From the NCBI GenBank assembly GCA_963555705.1, contig OY743191.1:132001-196000 (forward strand): DNA of 64,000 nt, written 5' to 3'. A program made the position numbers and the translations under genes. Below the pieces are notes generated by a model that had not been told where the DNA came from, did no database searches, and saw only the letters and a program-made list of their open reading frames with translations. The stretch comes from Ligustrum vulgare. Lineage: Eukaryota > Streptophyta > Magnoliopsida > Lamiales > Oleaceae. Position 1 is the first letter of the stretch; every line of letters starts with the position of its first letter. Shown here piece by piece: positions 11,188 through 23,000 of this stretch.

Positions 11188-14100
11188 CGGCTAACCAAAG
11201 CAAACACAATCAATAAGAGAAATAGTAAAAAAAAACCAGAGATTGGATTGGGGCCGAACGGGAAACTGTGTGTTCTAAAACGGTAAAGTTAATCCTGCAG
11301 TGGACTAAACCTGATTCATTCAAATCAGATCTATTCGAGCTAAGTGGCCTGTAGCCAGCCCACAAAAGAATAAACGAAGATTTGTGAGCGCATGTTTATC
11401 AAAAGTCCAGCTGACCAAAGCTGGCAAATCAAACAACAGAAAAACCGACTTCTGCAAGGTGAAGCAAGCATGGGAAATTGCTAGTGGTGGTTTACTCTTG
11501 ATTCTCATCAACTGCCGTTTGCTAAGAACAAAGAAGTATTAACCTAACATATGGAATTGGATATCCCTCATGCAAAGGCTCATCTGTCGATGGATCTGAG
11601 GTTCCAATCAGGAGATACCGAATAAGTGCTAGAGAAACCTGGGACCCATGGTGAGCGCTCTGTGAATATAGTGGATAGATCTCTGATTCGTGTTCGCCAA
11701 AAAGAATTTCATTGTGTAATGGCCATAAACGGAATCTTATCCGGGGCGGATGCCTCCTAAAGAGTAACGGAGGTGTGCGATGGCACATACCAACAATATT
11801 CTTGTCAAAAGCACTTCTCTTGCGTTCTTGAGTTAGTTTTTTGTCCGACCCAAAGGGGGTATGGATATACATAGAGGTTTTTCACAAGAAACGGATATTC
11901 GGCAGGATAGGTTTCACTAAAGTTCATGCCAAAACCCTCTCGATCTTATCTTATTCGGCACGAACGGGCACAAAGAAGTCAATCGGAACAGGGCGACCGA
12001 CCGAGACTCTTTCAAGCTAACCTTGGTCTGCTTCTTCATTGAACAAAAGTGAGGTATTCATAGACCAGCCTTCAGGAAAAAGAACTTCGTCCTATGAACT
12101 TTCTAGGCCTGTATCTAAAAGTGATTGTCCAACCCCTCCCTAGAACCTCGCTGATAACTTATTCCAAGACCTGAAAAAAGAAATCGGCCGGTGTTCTTCC
12201 GTGAACCTACTGTGCACATCCCCCATATATAAAAATGCGGGAGAGAAAAACTTTAGGATAATCATTCTAGTCTAGCTCTAGACGAATACGATATAGAACT
12301 GGATTGACCAGACAGCTCAACCGTCATACCATAGTACGCCACTCGTGGTCAGAAGAGAGCCCGGAGCGAACTCAATAAAGGAATGTCCTCTACCCCGCTT
12401 CTTTCTGCTCTCAAAGAAACTAGCGGACTGATCACTTCTAATCCTCTATGACAAAGACCTAATGATGACTAGCCTTAACAGGCGCTAGCGAGTCCCAAGC
12501 AAGGTGCACATGGTCGATTAGCTAAAGGTTATCCAAGGTCAGATCCGATGGGAAGGAGCCAGATGACGGAGACTGTCAAAAGGCTCTGAAAGACCTCTCC
12601 AGAATACCTGATCATCTGAGCGCCAAAGTTCTGATCAAGAGGACGGTCTACGCAAGTGTATAAATAAGGTTCGGTGGTGGGGCTATCATCTGCGAGGAGT
12701 CCGTGTGAGTAGACTCTAAAAAATAGAATCCCGATCCATGCAGTCAGGTAAAGCTAGAACGAAATCTGTGTCCATGCGAAAGATTGATTGACATGCACAG
12801 GAAGTGGACAGAAAGGCTCAACTTTGGCAAAATCACCCATACAATCAGCCAAAAAAAAGTTCCAAAAAAGACTAACTGATCTCCTCCCACGCAAAGCTTC
12901 TCTGCTCAGCTTGTGTACTTCCACCCTTGATCGTATCGGGCTTGTACGAGCTTGCCGGACCTGTCCTATAGTATTCCTCAATGACCGATTAGCCGATATG
13001 AGTTTGATAAGAGAAAGAGTGCTTAAAGGTCCAACAAGATTCTAGTAGCTAGTGGATTATAGAGCTAGAGTTTATAGTCTTTGTTATATCGTAAATAAAA
13101 TAGGGCGCGACGGGAAGAGCTAAACATCGAACGAACAATCTCCTTCGGACCCTTGACATTTCATCGCCTTACTTAACCATCTCTAGGAAGACCAGTATGA
13201 TGCATGCGAAATGCTGCTTCCGGGCTAATAAATCGATTAGTTTTTTCATTTCCTTAGGTAGCCAGCGACTTAGAGTTATTCTTAAACTTCCGTGCTTGGT
13301 GGAGAAGAAGCGCGCTGCAGGAGTTTCTCCAGTGATTGATTGATGTACCGAAGCCGGCCCTCTAGCTCTCGCATCTCTTTAGTTTAGTAATCTTGGCCGC
13401 TTCGGACCTCAACTCTTCTTATATATTCTGACACCGGGACGCCTGCTCCGCAGAGAGCCTTCCCGCATCAGCCAACAGAGACTCCGCCTCTGGAGCCAGC
13501 ATCCTGTCATGGAGCACCTTTTTAGAGTCCACCACCAAGTTGTACTAGGCGATCACTCAGCTCTTTGTCGGCAGCCAAGAGCGTGTTAATTAAAATCCTC
13601 GTGCTTCGCGAGAGCCATAACGGCCGTGGTAAGCTCCGCCAGAACTACCAGATCACGAACCCGAGGCAGCATCTCTGCAATTTCGGCTTTGAGTTCTATG
13701 CTATTTACTTCTTCGGAACTTCTAGTCTCGTTTTCCTGCTCTTAATAAAGCAAGATAACTTCTCCGTAGATGATAGCACTGATTCGGTACCTCCGGATGG
13801 CGGATGAGCAGTGTGCCTAGCGCACCGAACTCAATTACAATAAAGCTATGCCATACCTGGTCTCCTTATCCTTCTAACTCAGTGCCTATGGGATTAGGTA
13901 GTTCCGGGATGTCTGACTCCGAGCTCGATCTATCCACATCATAGACCTTATGGCGCTTTGCCTTCTGTTTGATCCTTACGCCCTTCTTGGCGTCTCCGGA
14001 CTCTCTTCCAAGGGCTGCTTCCTTTGAGTACCGGCCTCATACTCTCTCTCGCCTCTCTATCTTTCTACACAAATTCCCCGGTTGAATAGTCATTCCTTCA

Positions 14101-15154
14101 CGCACCGCTCTCATTCGCGTCTAGCCTCGCGTACGTAGCCTTTTGGCGCGCTATGTGCTGCTATGCGTATGCTTGCTCGCTGCCGGTTCCAGTTTAGATA
14201 ATTGTAGTCAAAAGGCGAGCATACAATTCAATCTCGTTCCTAAGACTACGTTCGCGGGTTCCTCTTTCGAGTGTGGTTGGCTCTTCCAGGTCAAGTGCGT
14301 GTGACGGCTAAGGTTCTACAAGAGCTCGACTGAAAGGGGATAGGGAGGAAAATTCGGCGGTTGGGAATAGAAGCGGTGCCGGCTCCCGGTTTTGTTCTCT
14401 CTGTCTTCGGTTTAGCTTTCTTTCCCTTCACCGTGACGGCTCGATAGACAAAGCAGATAAGAGAGCGCTAGCCCGCGGTCAGGGAAGAGAACCGAGACAG
14501 AGCTCTTTCCGCTCGCACCGTTCAGTTGCGTTAGAAGAGCAGAGAAAAAGCGCTTAAACAAGATTCAAACTTAGCCGTTGTGAAAGCAACAAACAAAAGG
14601 CAGAGAGAAGGAACACAACCTCTTTTCGAGATAGGGAGTTAGTCAAAGAACATTTGCTTTTCACTTCCGAATTTGACATCTTAGCGGTTGGTTCTCACTT
14701 GACTTTGAAGTCGGCTTAGAGAAAGAGAAGAGATCGTTCTTTCTTTTCTTCTTCCAGCAGGAAAGTGACTGATAGTTACGAGCAAGCGTCTCGGATCAGA
14801 GAAAGTCAACGCTTTGAGGTTGAGGGTAGTCGACTTTGAACGTAGGGCTAGTGACTTTGATCAATCAACTCCTTCCGTTACGGCTAGCGAGCACTTTAGG
14901 TAGTTAGTGCACGTTTATAGGGCTAAGGAAAAGAATGGCTAATAAAAACCTGACCTTTTCGTACGCTTGTCAGGGCTTGGACTTCTCTTTGGCTGTGCTT
15001 GGAACTTTCCCCTATCTCAGTTTAGGTTAAGGGGCACTTTTTCACTATGATCCGCTTGAACTGAACTAACTCTTTGATCTACGAGTAGCCCAAGAGTACT
15101 GAACTGAAACTGACCTTCACTTACGGAACTGAACTGCGACTGCTACTCGCTACC
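11188..15154. other. gene-poor spacer
   Basis: No recognised gene. Minus-strand frames at 11320-11511 and 11522-11872 are open but unidentified. The segment 13200-13800 on the minus strand reads as short charged, coiled-coil-like stretches broken by stops, reminiscent of nuclear retroelement gag regions, but without a diagnostic motif. The rest appears to be unassigned spacer. Confidence 0.4.
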
Positions 15155-15183
15155 GGACCGAGAGAAAGAAAGGACGGGGGGCG
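15155..15183 (+). repeat. 29-bp dispersed repeat, copy 2
   Basis: Same-orientation copy of 6772-6800 from nad4 intron 3, with one mismatch. It marks DNA shared between the intron and this spacer. Confidence 0.8.
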
Positions 15184-15604
15184 ACCATTGTTCGACTCCC
15201 GGAAAGCGTCGGAAGAAGTCTTTGAACAAAACAAGTTAGAGTCCATCCCATGTGTGATGTCGATGGAACTCTAAGTGGAGATTCTTGTCCCAACTTTATG
15301 GTAGGTAACCCTTCCCTTGGGAACGTGAGAATCTCTTTTCTTTGTTTGAGGCAGGAGTTCACTTATGGATATGGGTAGGGGAGGAGAATCCGGCCTTTGA
15401 TTTGTTATGCCCCCATAATAGTTTCATAAGGAACTCGAGCATCGCTTTGCGGAAGACGACGATCGTTGGAAGGGGTCTTCTGAGAGAGGTTCCGCCCAGA
15501 TTCTTCTGATCAGGAAGACGGACCTCAACGGCACCCACTTGGCTTTCTTTTCTATGGTAGCTGCGCTGGGAGTAGCAGCTGCCTTTGCCTTGGTAGTCTT
15601 CTTC

Positions 15605-16146
15605 CTAGCCCGAGAACTTGACCCTATTGAACTCCACCAACTTAGACCCGAGTTCGTAGCATTTGTTCTTGGTTGCCGCGATCAGGCGTACCGCCTCTTC
15701 CATCACCGACCTGTGGAACTGCGAGGGAGTAACAAGAAATGAGATAGCCATGGGATTAATATAGAAAGTATTTATGAGTGGAGGTTCATACCCACTCGCC
15801 CGGAGGAAGGGGTAATCCCTCGATATTCTCATCGGTAACGTTCTCAAGTGTCTCATACACTATCTTGCCCCCATGTTTAGGTATTGGCACTGTCCATCTG
15901 GGGAAGTTGGGGGGGGACATGCCTCACTCTTTCCTCAGCAGCCCTAGAACTCTCAGCTTCATTGACATTGGAGCCCCCGGTCTCAACTCCCGAGGTCGGT
16001 ACCTCGACCCGCCTAGACAGACGACCCATTAGGAAATGGAGCTTGAACTCATCATAACTCAAAAGCTTAGGGGGAGGGGGATCTCTTCCAGCCATCCACT
16101 CATTTAGTTCCGGCCCTTCCCGAATCTCATAGACATGTCTCATCAT
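15605..16146 (-). pseudogene. unidentified minus-strand coding remnant
   Basis: Two adjacent minus-strand open frames (16146-15877 and 15856-15605) have protein-like composition, with charged, amphipathic stretches such as SYDEFKLHFLMGRLSR and RSVMEEAVRLIAATKNK. They could be one gene broken by a short interruption near 15860. I cannot name the family; a nuclear retroelement gag or another foreign gene is possible. No catalytic motif is visible. Confidence 0.25.
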
Positions 16147-17626
16147 TCGTGGGGGATCGCCGGGGTGTCCGGAAATTAGTGCTCGCCCCTCTCTGTCTCG
16201 TTACCCGACCTCCCAAGTCGAAAGTCCGACCAAAGGGGCTCGTGAGCAAGATTTCCCTCCTCGCCATGTCGTAGGCGGTCTTAACCTTATCAACGGTATA
16301 GATCATAGACCACGTACCCCACCGGTGCCATTTAACCTGCCAGAGTCAAATCGTTTAGGAGGTGTTCTTCCTTTTTGGAATTTCAAGGGTAGTAAAGGTG
16401 TATAAATGCTCACCTCAGAAGCAGGTTTTCAAATTCCAGCTTTTCCCTCATGGCAGCTGTGTTCCCTTTCTTCCGTTTAGTTCGGTTAGTAGGCCACCAC
16501 ACTACATAAGATAGAGCTGGCGGAGAAAGCGAGCTTCAGCGAGCAGCAAGTGGAACTGTTCTGCCCAAGCTTTGAACTTCCTGTATGTATTTGGATTGAA
16601 CCACTTGAAAAACTTCCAGTGTGTAGGAGATAACCACCCTCCCTGCCGGCCCGTAAGGCCGATCTATGAGGGCAGGTAAATTCCATCTCTATCTCCTTCT
16701 ATCCCGGGTAAAGTACTATAAGAAAGAAGGACATCTCAGTTCTATCTATGAGGTAAAGATACCCTGATTAAGGCGGTGCAAGGGACAGCTAGCTATATAA
16801 AATCGGTAGCCCCGGGCGGAGCAGCTCGAAGAGGGGCATCTATCTCTATTGATCGAGCTGAAGGAAGGGCTTCATAGCCTTTACCTTATTCCGGGGAGGA
16901 GAAAAGGAAGTCAAGTGCTACTTATTACAAAAGGCGAACCCAGGTAGTGAGCTATTTATAGCGAAGGAGTTATCGACCCGCCCGAGAACACTATAAGGTG
17001 GGTCTACCAGTCCAAGGGGGAGAACTCAGAACTCATTAGCTCGAAAAGTCATTAGCTAGATAGGAGATAAATACCTTATGGAGCGGAAGCATTGGATATA
17101 AGCGAGTCCTACCGTACCTCCAAACAAAAGGAGGATTGTTCTGTACATGGACGGATGTATAGGAACAGGTACGGCGGTATCCCGAATACAAATAAAAAAA
17201 CTGTGTATGATATGGCCCATTGAAAGCAACTCGGCCACGATTGCGATCATCTTCGACACCTCCTCCGTGCCGTGCCGAGGTTCAGTCGTACCATCTCCGG
17301 TTCTTGGTAATGCCATCTGTCCTTTTGCGCCTCATACGCCGGCTCCAATAATTACTTGTCTAAATACTAGATGCTGGTAATGCTGGGGCACGCCTTAAAG
17401 TGCTCCTCCCCAGGTCCACCGTCGTCAACTATCGATGTCCTGCCATCAGTGTTCTTCCAGCGCTTCATAGTCTTTACATAGTCTTTATCGTACACCTGTA
17501 GAGCTGCTCATCAAGAAAGGTCTCCCAAGTCGTGTTCCAACCAGATGACTCAATCTCTCTCTTGGACTGTTCCCGAATCCTCAGAATCGGTGTCTGATGG
17601 TCTTCATCTCCGCTGTGGAATCTTAA
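16147..17626. other. spacer upstream of the chimeric locus
   Basis: No recognised gene. A minus-strand frame at 17056-17316 has a single hydrophobic segment near its C-terminus (TILLLFGGTVGLAYIQ), but its family is unknown. The frame of the chimeric ORF is closed by a TAA at 17624-17626, which sets the left limit of that locus. Confidence 0.4.
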
Positions 17627-17704
17627 CTTGACGTCTCGGCTTCATCCTTCGATCCGTCTTGCAAGTGCAGGGTAACCCTGGGCCGGATCTACTTCATCGA
17701 CTGT

Positions 17705-18148
17705 GTGCTTGACGCCCAATCCTTCCCAACTCTGGCCGCCCTTGCTCAATTTGGGTCAGACCTTGATGCTGCGACTCAGGCATTACTCAATAGAGGTGCA
17801 AGGCTGACAGAAGTACCGAAACAACCACAATATGCACCATTGCCACGTAGGTCAGATTCAAGTTGGTTCAGTGAGGACGAACGCAAGACTCGAAATATAT
17901 TTTTATATAAAGTTTTGATCTTGTTTGTTTTATTCTCCGTTTTCTATTTCCTTTGTTTCATACTCGGTTTGAGTGACATGTTTTGTGCTTTGCTTATAAA
18001 AGTAGGATTCGTCTTTTGCAATCGACTCCTCTCTATATCATTGACTCAATTAAGAGCTTGCTCCGTGGGGGGGAGTCCGCTCTTTGCAATAGTTTTTCTG
18101 ATTTCCACTTTTGAAAATTCTTTTGCGGCGCAAATAGCGGTTCCGTGA
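17705..18148 (+). CDS. chimeric ORF: atp1 fragment plus hydrophobic segments
   Basis: Residues about 9-48 match the C-terminal half of the plant mitochondrial F1-ATPase alpha subunit ([19 protein letters not shown], then [13 protein letters not shown]). After this the atp1 match stops abruptly and the frame continues into a charged linker (about residues 49-62) and a strongly hydrophobic region with one long candidate membrane segment (about 66-90), then two shorter ones. There is no in-frame ATG before the atp1 part: the listed start is GTG, and the frame is open from 17627, so the true start is uncertain. It overlaps the next ORF by four bases. Recombinant ORFs joining ATP-synthase gene pieces to membrane segments are typical of CMS-associated genes, but no direct evidence for such a role is present here. 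Confidence 0.6.
   Translation: MLDAQSFPTLAALAQFGSDLDAATQALLNRGARLTEVPKQPQYAPLPRRSDSSWFSEDERKTRNIFLYKVLILFVLFSVFYFLCFILGLSDMFCALLIKVGFVFCNRLLSISLTQLRACSVGGSPLFAIVFLISTFENSFAAQIAVP
17720..17848 (+). pseudogene. atp1: atp1 internal fragment inside the chimeric ORF
   Basis: About 125 bp encode the atp1 segment around [16 protein letters not shown] up to APLP, in frame and without stops. The catalytic Walker motifs of atp1 lie outside this piece, so it has no ATPase function. The full atp1 gene is not in this window. Confidence 0.85.
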
Positions 18149-18720
18149 ATCAACCGGAAGCTGGGCCTGTAGTTCCCCCTAATCCAGTCGCTTCCGGGGG
18201 GGAAGAAGCAGGTCCATCTAATGCGGGCCTCGCCCAAGCTTCCGGCTCATGGGGATCTTTTCCCCCGGTACCAGATAATTTGACTCCAATTCCGTCCTTT
18301 CCATCTATCCCTTCTATCCCATCTATCCCCTCGGTAGAGGAGAGCATTAGTGATGGAGCAGAGCAAGAAAATCTCCCTCTTACGGCAGAAAGAATTCGAA
18401 CGGAACTCAGCGAATTCTTTACTGCTTATAATCCAAGTGGGAGAAGAGCGTCAACCTCTTTCGTTGACAGGGTGGCCAGGGAGCTTGGCCTTGCTCAGGC
18501 TTCACCAGCCAAATTAGCCCGGATCCAAGAAGAAATGAACGCTCTTTTGGAACAAAAGCACGCATGGGAATTGGCTCATCCAGGGCAAGTAAACCCTGTC
18601 CTGTCTGGCCAGAATATGGCAGCGATGTTAACAGAAGCACTGGAAAGATGGAGGAATTCAAAATGCAAAAGTGATTCAAACTATAATACTTTGGGAGGAC
18701 GGAGTGGAGGAAGGAGGTGA
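18145..18720 (+). CDS. proline-rich ORF downstream of the chimeric ORF
   Basis: A 191-codon frame overlapping the stop of the preceding ORF by four bases; the listed start is GTG (18145). The N-terminal third is Pro/Gly/Ser-rich and carries a short tandem repeat (IPS three times near residues 55-63). The middle (about 80-150) is predicted helical and charged. The composition continues naturally from the preceding ORF's C-terminus, so the two may be one ancestral reading frame split by a frameshift. No known domain is recognised. The stop codon TGA (18718-18720) lies inside the 5' strand of a tRNA-like acceptor stem, suggesting that transcript processing occurs at the very end of the coding region. 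Confidence 0.45.
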   Translation: MNQPEAGPVVPPNPVASGGEEAGPSNAGLAQASGSWGSFPPVPDNLTPIPSFPSIPSIPSIPSVEESISDGAEQENLPLTAERIRTELSEFFTAYNPSGRRASTSFVDRVARELGLAQASPAKLARIQEEMNALLEQKHAWELAHPGQVNPVLSGQNMAAMLTEALERWRNSKCKSDSNYNTLGGRSGGRR

Positions 18721-18772
18721 ATCGGTTGGAACGCGGGCTAACCGGCCGGTAGGTTCGATTCCTACCCGATTT
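18719..18772 (+). ncRNA. tRNA-like t-element at the ORF stop codon
   Basis: A seven-base acceptor-like stem pairs 18719-18725 (GAATCGG) with 18766-18772 (CCGATTT), with one G-U pair. Immediately inside lies a canonical T arm: stem 18749-18753 / 18761-18765 (GTAGG / CCTAC) with loop TTCGATT. The intervening 23 bases are too short for a full D and anticodon arm, so this is not a tRNA gene. In plant mitochondria such t-elements are cut by tRNA-processing enzymes and define mRNA 3' ends. The element overlaps the TGA of the upstream ORF. Confidence 0.6.
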
Positions 18773-19825
18773 CGATTTTGACTCGATTCATTTCTTTTTT
18801 TGTGTTTTCCGAACCAAACCATCTCCAATCTCACTTACCTTACCACTTACTCAAGCAAGACTCCATAGCTAAAGTTAGGGAGGGCTGACCCTGTAACTAA
18901 CTAGCGCAAGCAGGGAGGGCTGTGAAGCTTTCCTTGTTAAGCGGCTTCCTCACGTTAGATATAGATTGAAACTGATGAGAGTCTGGAGTGGAGAGGGTCT
19001 TGTTACGAGTTACGCTAAGCATAGAGCTGTGTGTTGGTCCATTTAAGGAAAAGAAATCTGTCTGATGAGGGATCGCTACCACTCAATCTCTTTCTCCGTA
19101 CCTCCGCTGCTCTAAGTGGTCTTTCCCTTACTGCCTTCTAATTAAAAAATGGGTTGGTGAACTCAAAGTAAAGGTCCAAAAGGACGAGCAAGAGTTGGTC
19201 ATTCAAGAAGCTTTGGCTAGCCAGCTTTACTTAAGAAAAATAATAAAAGGAGGATCTGTATGCCGGCTTTTATATATATTCCAATAAAAGATTAATACTA
19301 GAAAAGGGGCATGAAGATTGTACAGAGAGATTATACATTTACCTATAATAAAAGAATCTTTCCTTCCACGAGAAAATTATAGAAGATTGAAATCTTTGAG
19401 ACCAAAACAAAACCATGTAATGACAAAACAGCTTTCATTGCAAAGTAGACAGTATTCAGCACTCAAGGGAGCAAGAAAAAGAAAGGGAAGGAAGGTATCC
19501 GTCTTTAGTAAGATCCTGATAGGGAAGCCTTACTTTACTGGGAAGAAAGCCGTCTTGAGTAGGATTGGTATTAAGTAAGGCGGTACTCTAACTTAGAAAG
19601 AATGCTTTGGATGGCAGCTTCGCTCTAGAAAGTACCACTAGACAGCAATCTAAATGGATAACAACTGGTATTGATGCAAACAACCTATTCTTTAAAAGAC
19701 CCTCAGACGCGAAAGAATTCCTTCTCCATAAAAGCCCCTTCTCTAACAGTTTGCATTCTATGCCATCTTCCTTTCTTAGATGTAACTTTGCGGCTGAGAA
19801 GCTCCGTCACTACCTCCTGTCTTAG
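18773..19825. other. spacer
   Basis: No recognised gene. A plus-strand frame at 19318-19578 (86 codons, very Lys/Arg-rich) is open but unidentified. Confidence 0.4.
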
Positions 19826-20035
19826 AAGGTTCTTTTGATCACGAGGTCTGATCCGATCCAGGCATATGTTGAAGCAACCGGTCCTTTGTTAAGGTTGTCC
19901 GACTTTGACATTACGTGCACTTTCCGAAAAGCGATGAAAGAGCAAGCTATAGCGGATCTACTGGCCGAGTACCCGGTCGAGGACTCGGCTGACCCCGGCC
20001 CCAGCAAGCACCTACTCCTACTCCTATCAAAATGA
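19826..20035 (+). mobile_element. Ty3/gypsy Pol fragment (RNase H region)
   Basis: The plus-strand translation contains SDPIQAYVE, then RLSDFDITCTFRKAMKEQ followed by AIADLLAEYPVED. This matches the conserved end of the RNase H region of plant Ty3/gypsy polyproteins (the DPI-K-Y, LSEFDI-Y, AIKGQALADFLAE pattern). A deletion relative to the family is apparent between the first two blocks. No LTRs, integrase or RT are adjacent, so it is a dead nuclear-derived fragment. Confidence 0.8.
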
Positions 20036-23000
20036 AAAGCGTGACTTTACTAAACAAGCAAGAAAAGCTCTTTACTAATAACATAGAAAGGTTTGAGACC
20101 ATATCATATAAGGCTTTCTTCAATCGGCAAAGAGGGTGCGCAGCGCAGAAAACTACATCGTCGAAGGGAAGCCCGGAAGCCGGAAGCGAAGGCTATCCAC
20201 AAGCAGCTCTCTTGATCAGTACTCGGCTCTGTTTGACTCTCCTTTCCGCATCTGATCTCCTCATCCCGTCTAGCCCTTTCCTACAACCTATCTACTGGTT
20301 TGAAAGAAGTAAGCCGAGCTTTCTCCTTCTGAGACCTTTTTTAGATCTGGGAAAACTTATTCACCTTGCTCAATGTCTTAGTCGGGAAGGAACTTACTTT
20401 TTCTAACTCGGAATGAATTGGAAGTGCGAGATGCACTAATCGGAAAGAGACTCTCTCTTGACCTGACTTTCCCTATTGGCGTTGACTACGGTAAGTAATT
20501 CACTCAAACCGATTCCATTTATGGATACTTGGAGGGTGGGAAAACTTTTTCTTTTATCAGGATTAAAGGCTTTGCCGCCTGACTCACTCCGGAAAGAAAG
20601 ATTGAGGGGGTCAGACACGGCTACGACTTGAATGGAATTGCTCCGTTGATAGATCCAGATTCGCATCCGCCCATCTAAGAGATTTCTTCGTGCCGGGTCG
20701 TGAGCTATGTGGAGCGATAAAAAAAATTGGATCTATTGGGGTTTCACCTGCACTGCCTTCGCCTAGGACATTAGAAAGGGCGAGAAAGGGCTTGCTGTCG
20801 GAACTCCCCTATCTATTTGAATTGATTTACAGCGCCTATTTTCAAGCTTATAAAAGGAATTTATTAACTTTAAAGAGTGTCTCTCCTGTCCGGCTCGATA
20901 TGAACAAGGTAGGCTGGTAGGTGGGTAGGCTTCTATCCGACTAGTAGGACATGCAGTTCCCCCCTTAGCCTTAGGGTAGGCACGAAATCAATTAACAGCT
21001 TATAAAGAAAGAGGACGACTTAAGACAGCAAGAACGGCCAAAAGCAGTAAGTCACTTGCAAGCCCAGGAACAATTAAAAGAAATCGATGAATGTGTCCCG
21101 ACCAAGCAACGAAGAAGCGCTAGCAGATGAGATTGGACCTATAGACTAGGAAACAAAGGGAAAGATAGTCTTGGGGGGTCCCCAAAACAGAGTGAGAACT
21201 AGAACAGGGGAATTTGCTTTCACTATTTGAAAAAAGAGATGAATAGGCGGAGCTGAACAAGGACCTTCCTTCCACTCAAAGCTTTTCACTCCACTTGCGC
21301 CATCGCCTTCCTAGACTAGAAAGCAGCCTTCCTCGATCAATATCTAACATAATTTGCCTGACTCAATCCATAGATATAGCACTAGCTAGTAAAAGAGGAA
21401 TCCATCAATCACGCACGATCCAGTAAATAGAGTACGAGAGTTGCTCACACCCGGCTGTCTCTGTCCAAAGCTATTGAATTGAATCAATCTCCAATCTCTG
21501 CTCTTTCAAATCGCTCTGTCCAGGTTGGGATTTTGTCTGTCCACCAACTCCATTCTTCAGAAAAGCAAGCCAATCAGCGCGGGCAAGCCATAAAGGAGAG
21601 GGGTATACTCCAGTAATTTCGGTTAGTTACTTTCTTTCTTGCCTTTCGTCTAAGTAGCTCACCAGTAGAGAGAAACTACAATAGTAAATAGCTCACTTCA
21701 GGAAGCGAGCAACCCTATTTCCTGCTACAGGATCGACCCATAGCTCAAATATTGATTCTACGGCCAACTGATAAGCAAGGAAACCGCGTTTTAAGCAACG
21801 ATCATGCCAATGTAATTAGTTTTGTTTTAGTCTTGATCAATACATTAGTTGTTTGCCCACCCGGAAAGGATAAAATGGCACGATAGAATTCCGGTTAGGC
21901 TGTTGTCGGCGCTGTGGGACCTTTGTTTGATAGTCCCAGGTATTATTCCCCCCCTTTCTCTTCTAGAGCGAGATGGGAGATGGTAGCCACCAGGAAGTAG
22001 GTGGGGAGGGAAATGCAGAAGTAAGTACATGCAGGAGGTATGTAACCAAAAGAAGGAGAGATTTAGTAGAGGAAGGCAGTTCTTATCAATGGAGCAGTCT
22101 ACCGCACCGCACCGTGGGGATAAATCGTCCTTTTTGCTCCAAGACCGTTTCAATTAGGCTAGCTAGAGTCAGGATGGGGTGGCTAAAGGCAATCTTATAA
22201 GACCGATCTCTATCCTATCAAATTCCCCCTAAACAGAGAAGAGCAGAAATAAAGCAAATCAGCATTCTTCTAGGCGCTGTGTTGTAAAGACATGCTTTTC
22301 GAACTCTAGTAGCTCATGATCCGGTCTCAGTAGGTTCCGGGCAAACCGTAGTCATGGGGGTCCTTCCAGTGATTTCTTTCAGTGGTCGCATCCGCGGTGA
22401 AGAAAGAAGCTTTCCACGGTGGCGCTTTCTACTAGGATAGGTTAAACTACCAGCTTCTGCCTATAGTCCCGTCCGTGCTTTTACTTGGATAGGGCCTATT
22501 TGATTACATTCCTTTTTCTTCTGGGGTGAACTTGTTTCATTGCCCGATTCGAGATATGCGCAGACCTCCTCCATCTCTCGGTTGAATTACTTCTTCCCAT
22601 TTCACCAGGGAGAATTTCCTCATCATCTTATTTTATTCAACCCAGTCCTTTTTCCTTAGTTTGGGATAGGGGTGGGTGCTGGATTGGTTCCTTAGTTAGA
22701 GTCAAAAAAGCTTGCCGAACCTTCTAGTTTCCTCTGAATTGCGGGATAAAACCTTGCCCCTTCTTATTCGGGAGAAGCTAAATTTGAAGAGAGTTATGAA
22801 TAAGAACGCGTGGTTCAAACCTAACCGGTTACCTTTGCCATGTCAAGTTGAACCAGTCTCTCTGTCTCCCAATGTAGGCTGAGTGGACAGCTTTTTTAAT
22901 TTAAGCTGGAGCGAAGATTTTTCTCCCGAATGAACGCGGCCTGTCCATGATTCTCTGGATTCTATTGGCAATCTTTTTGGCTGATATGTGTTTATTACAC

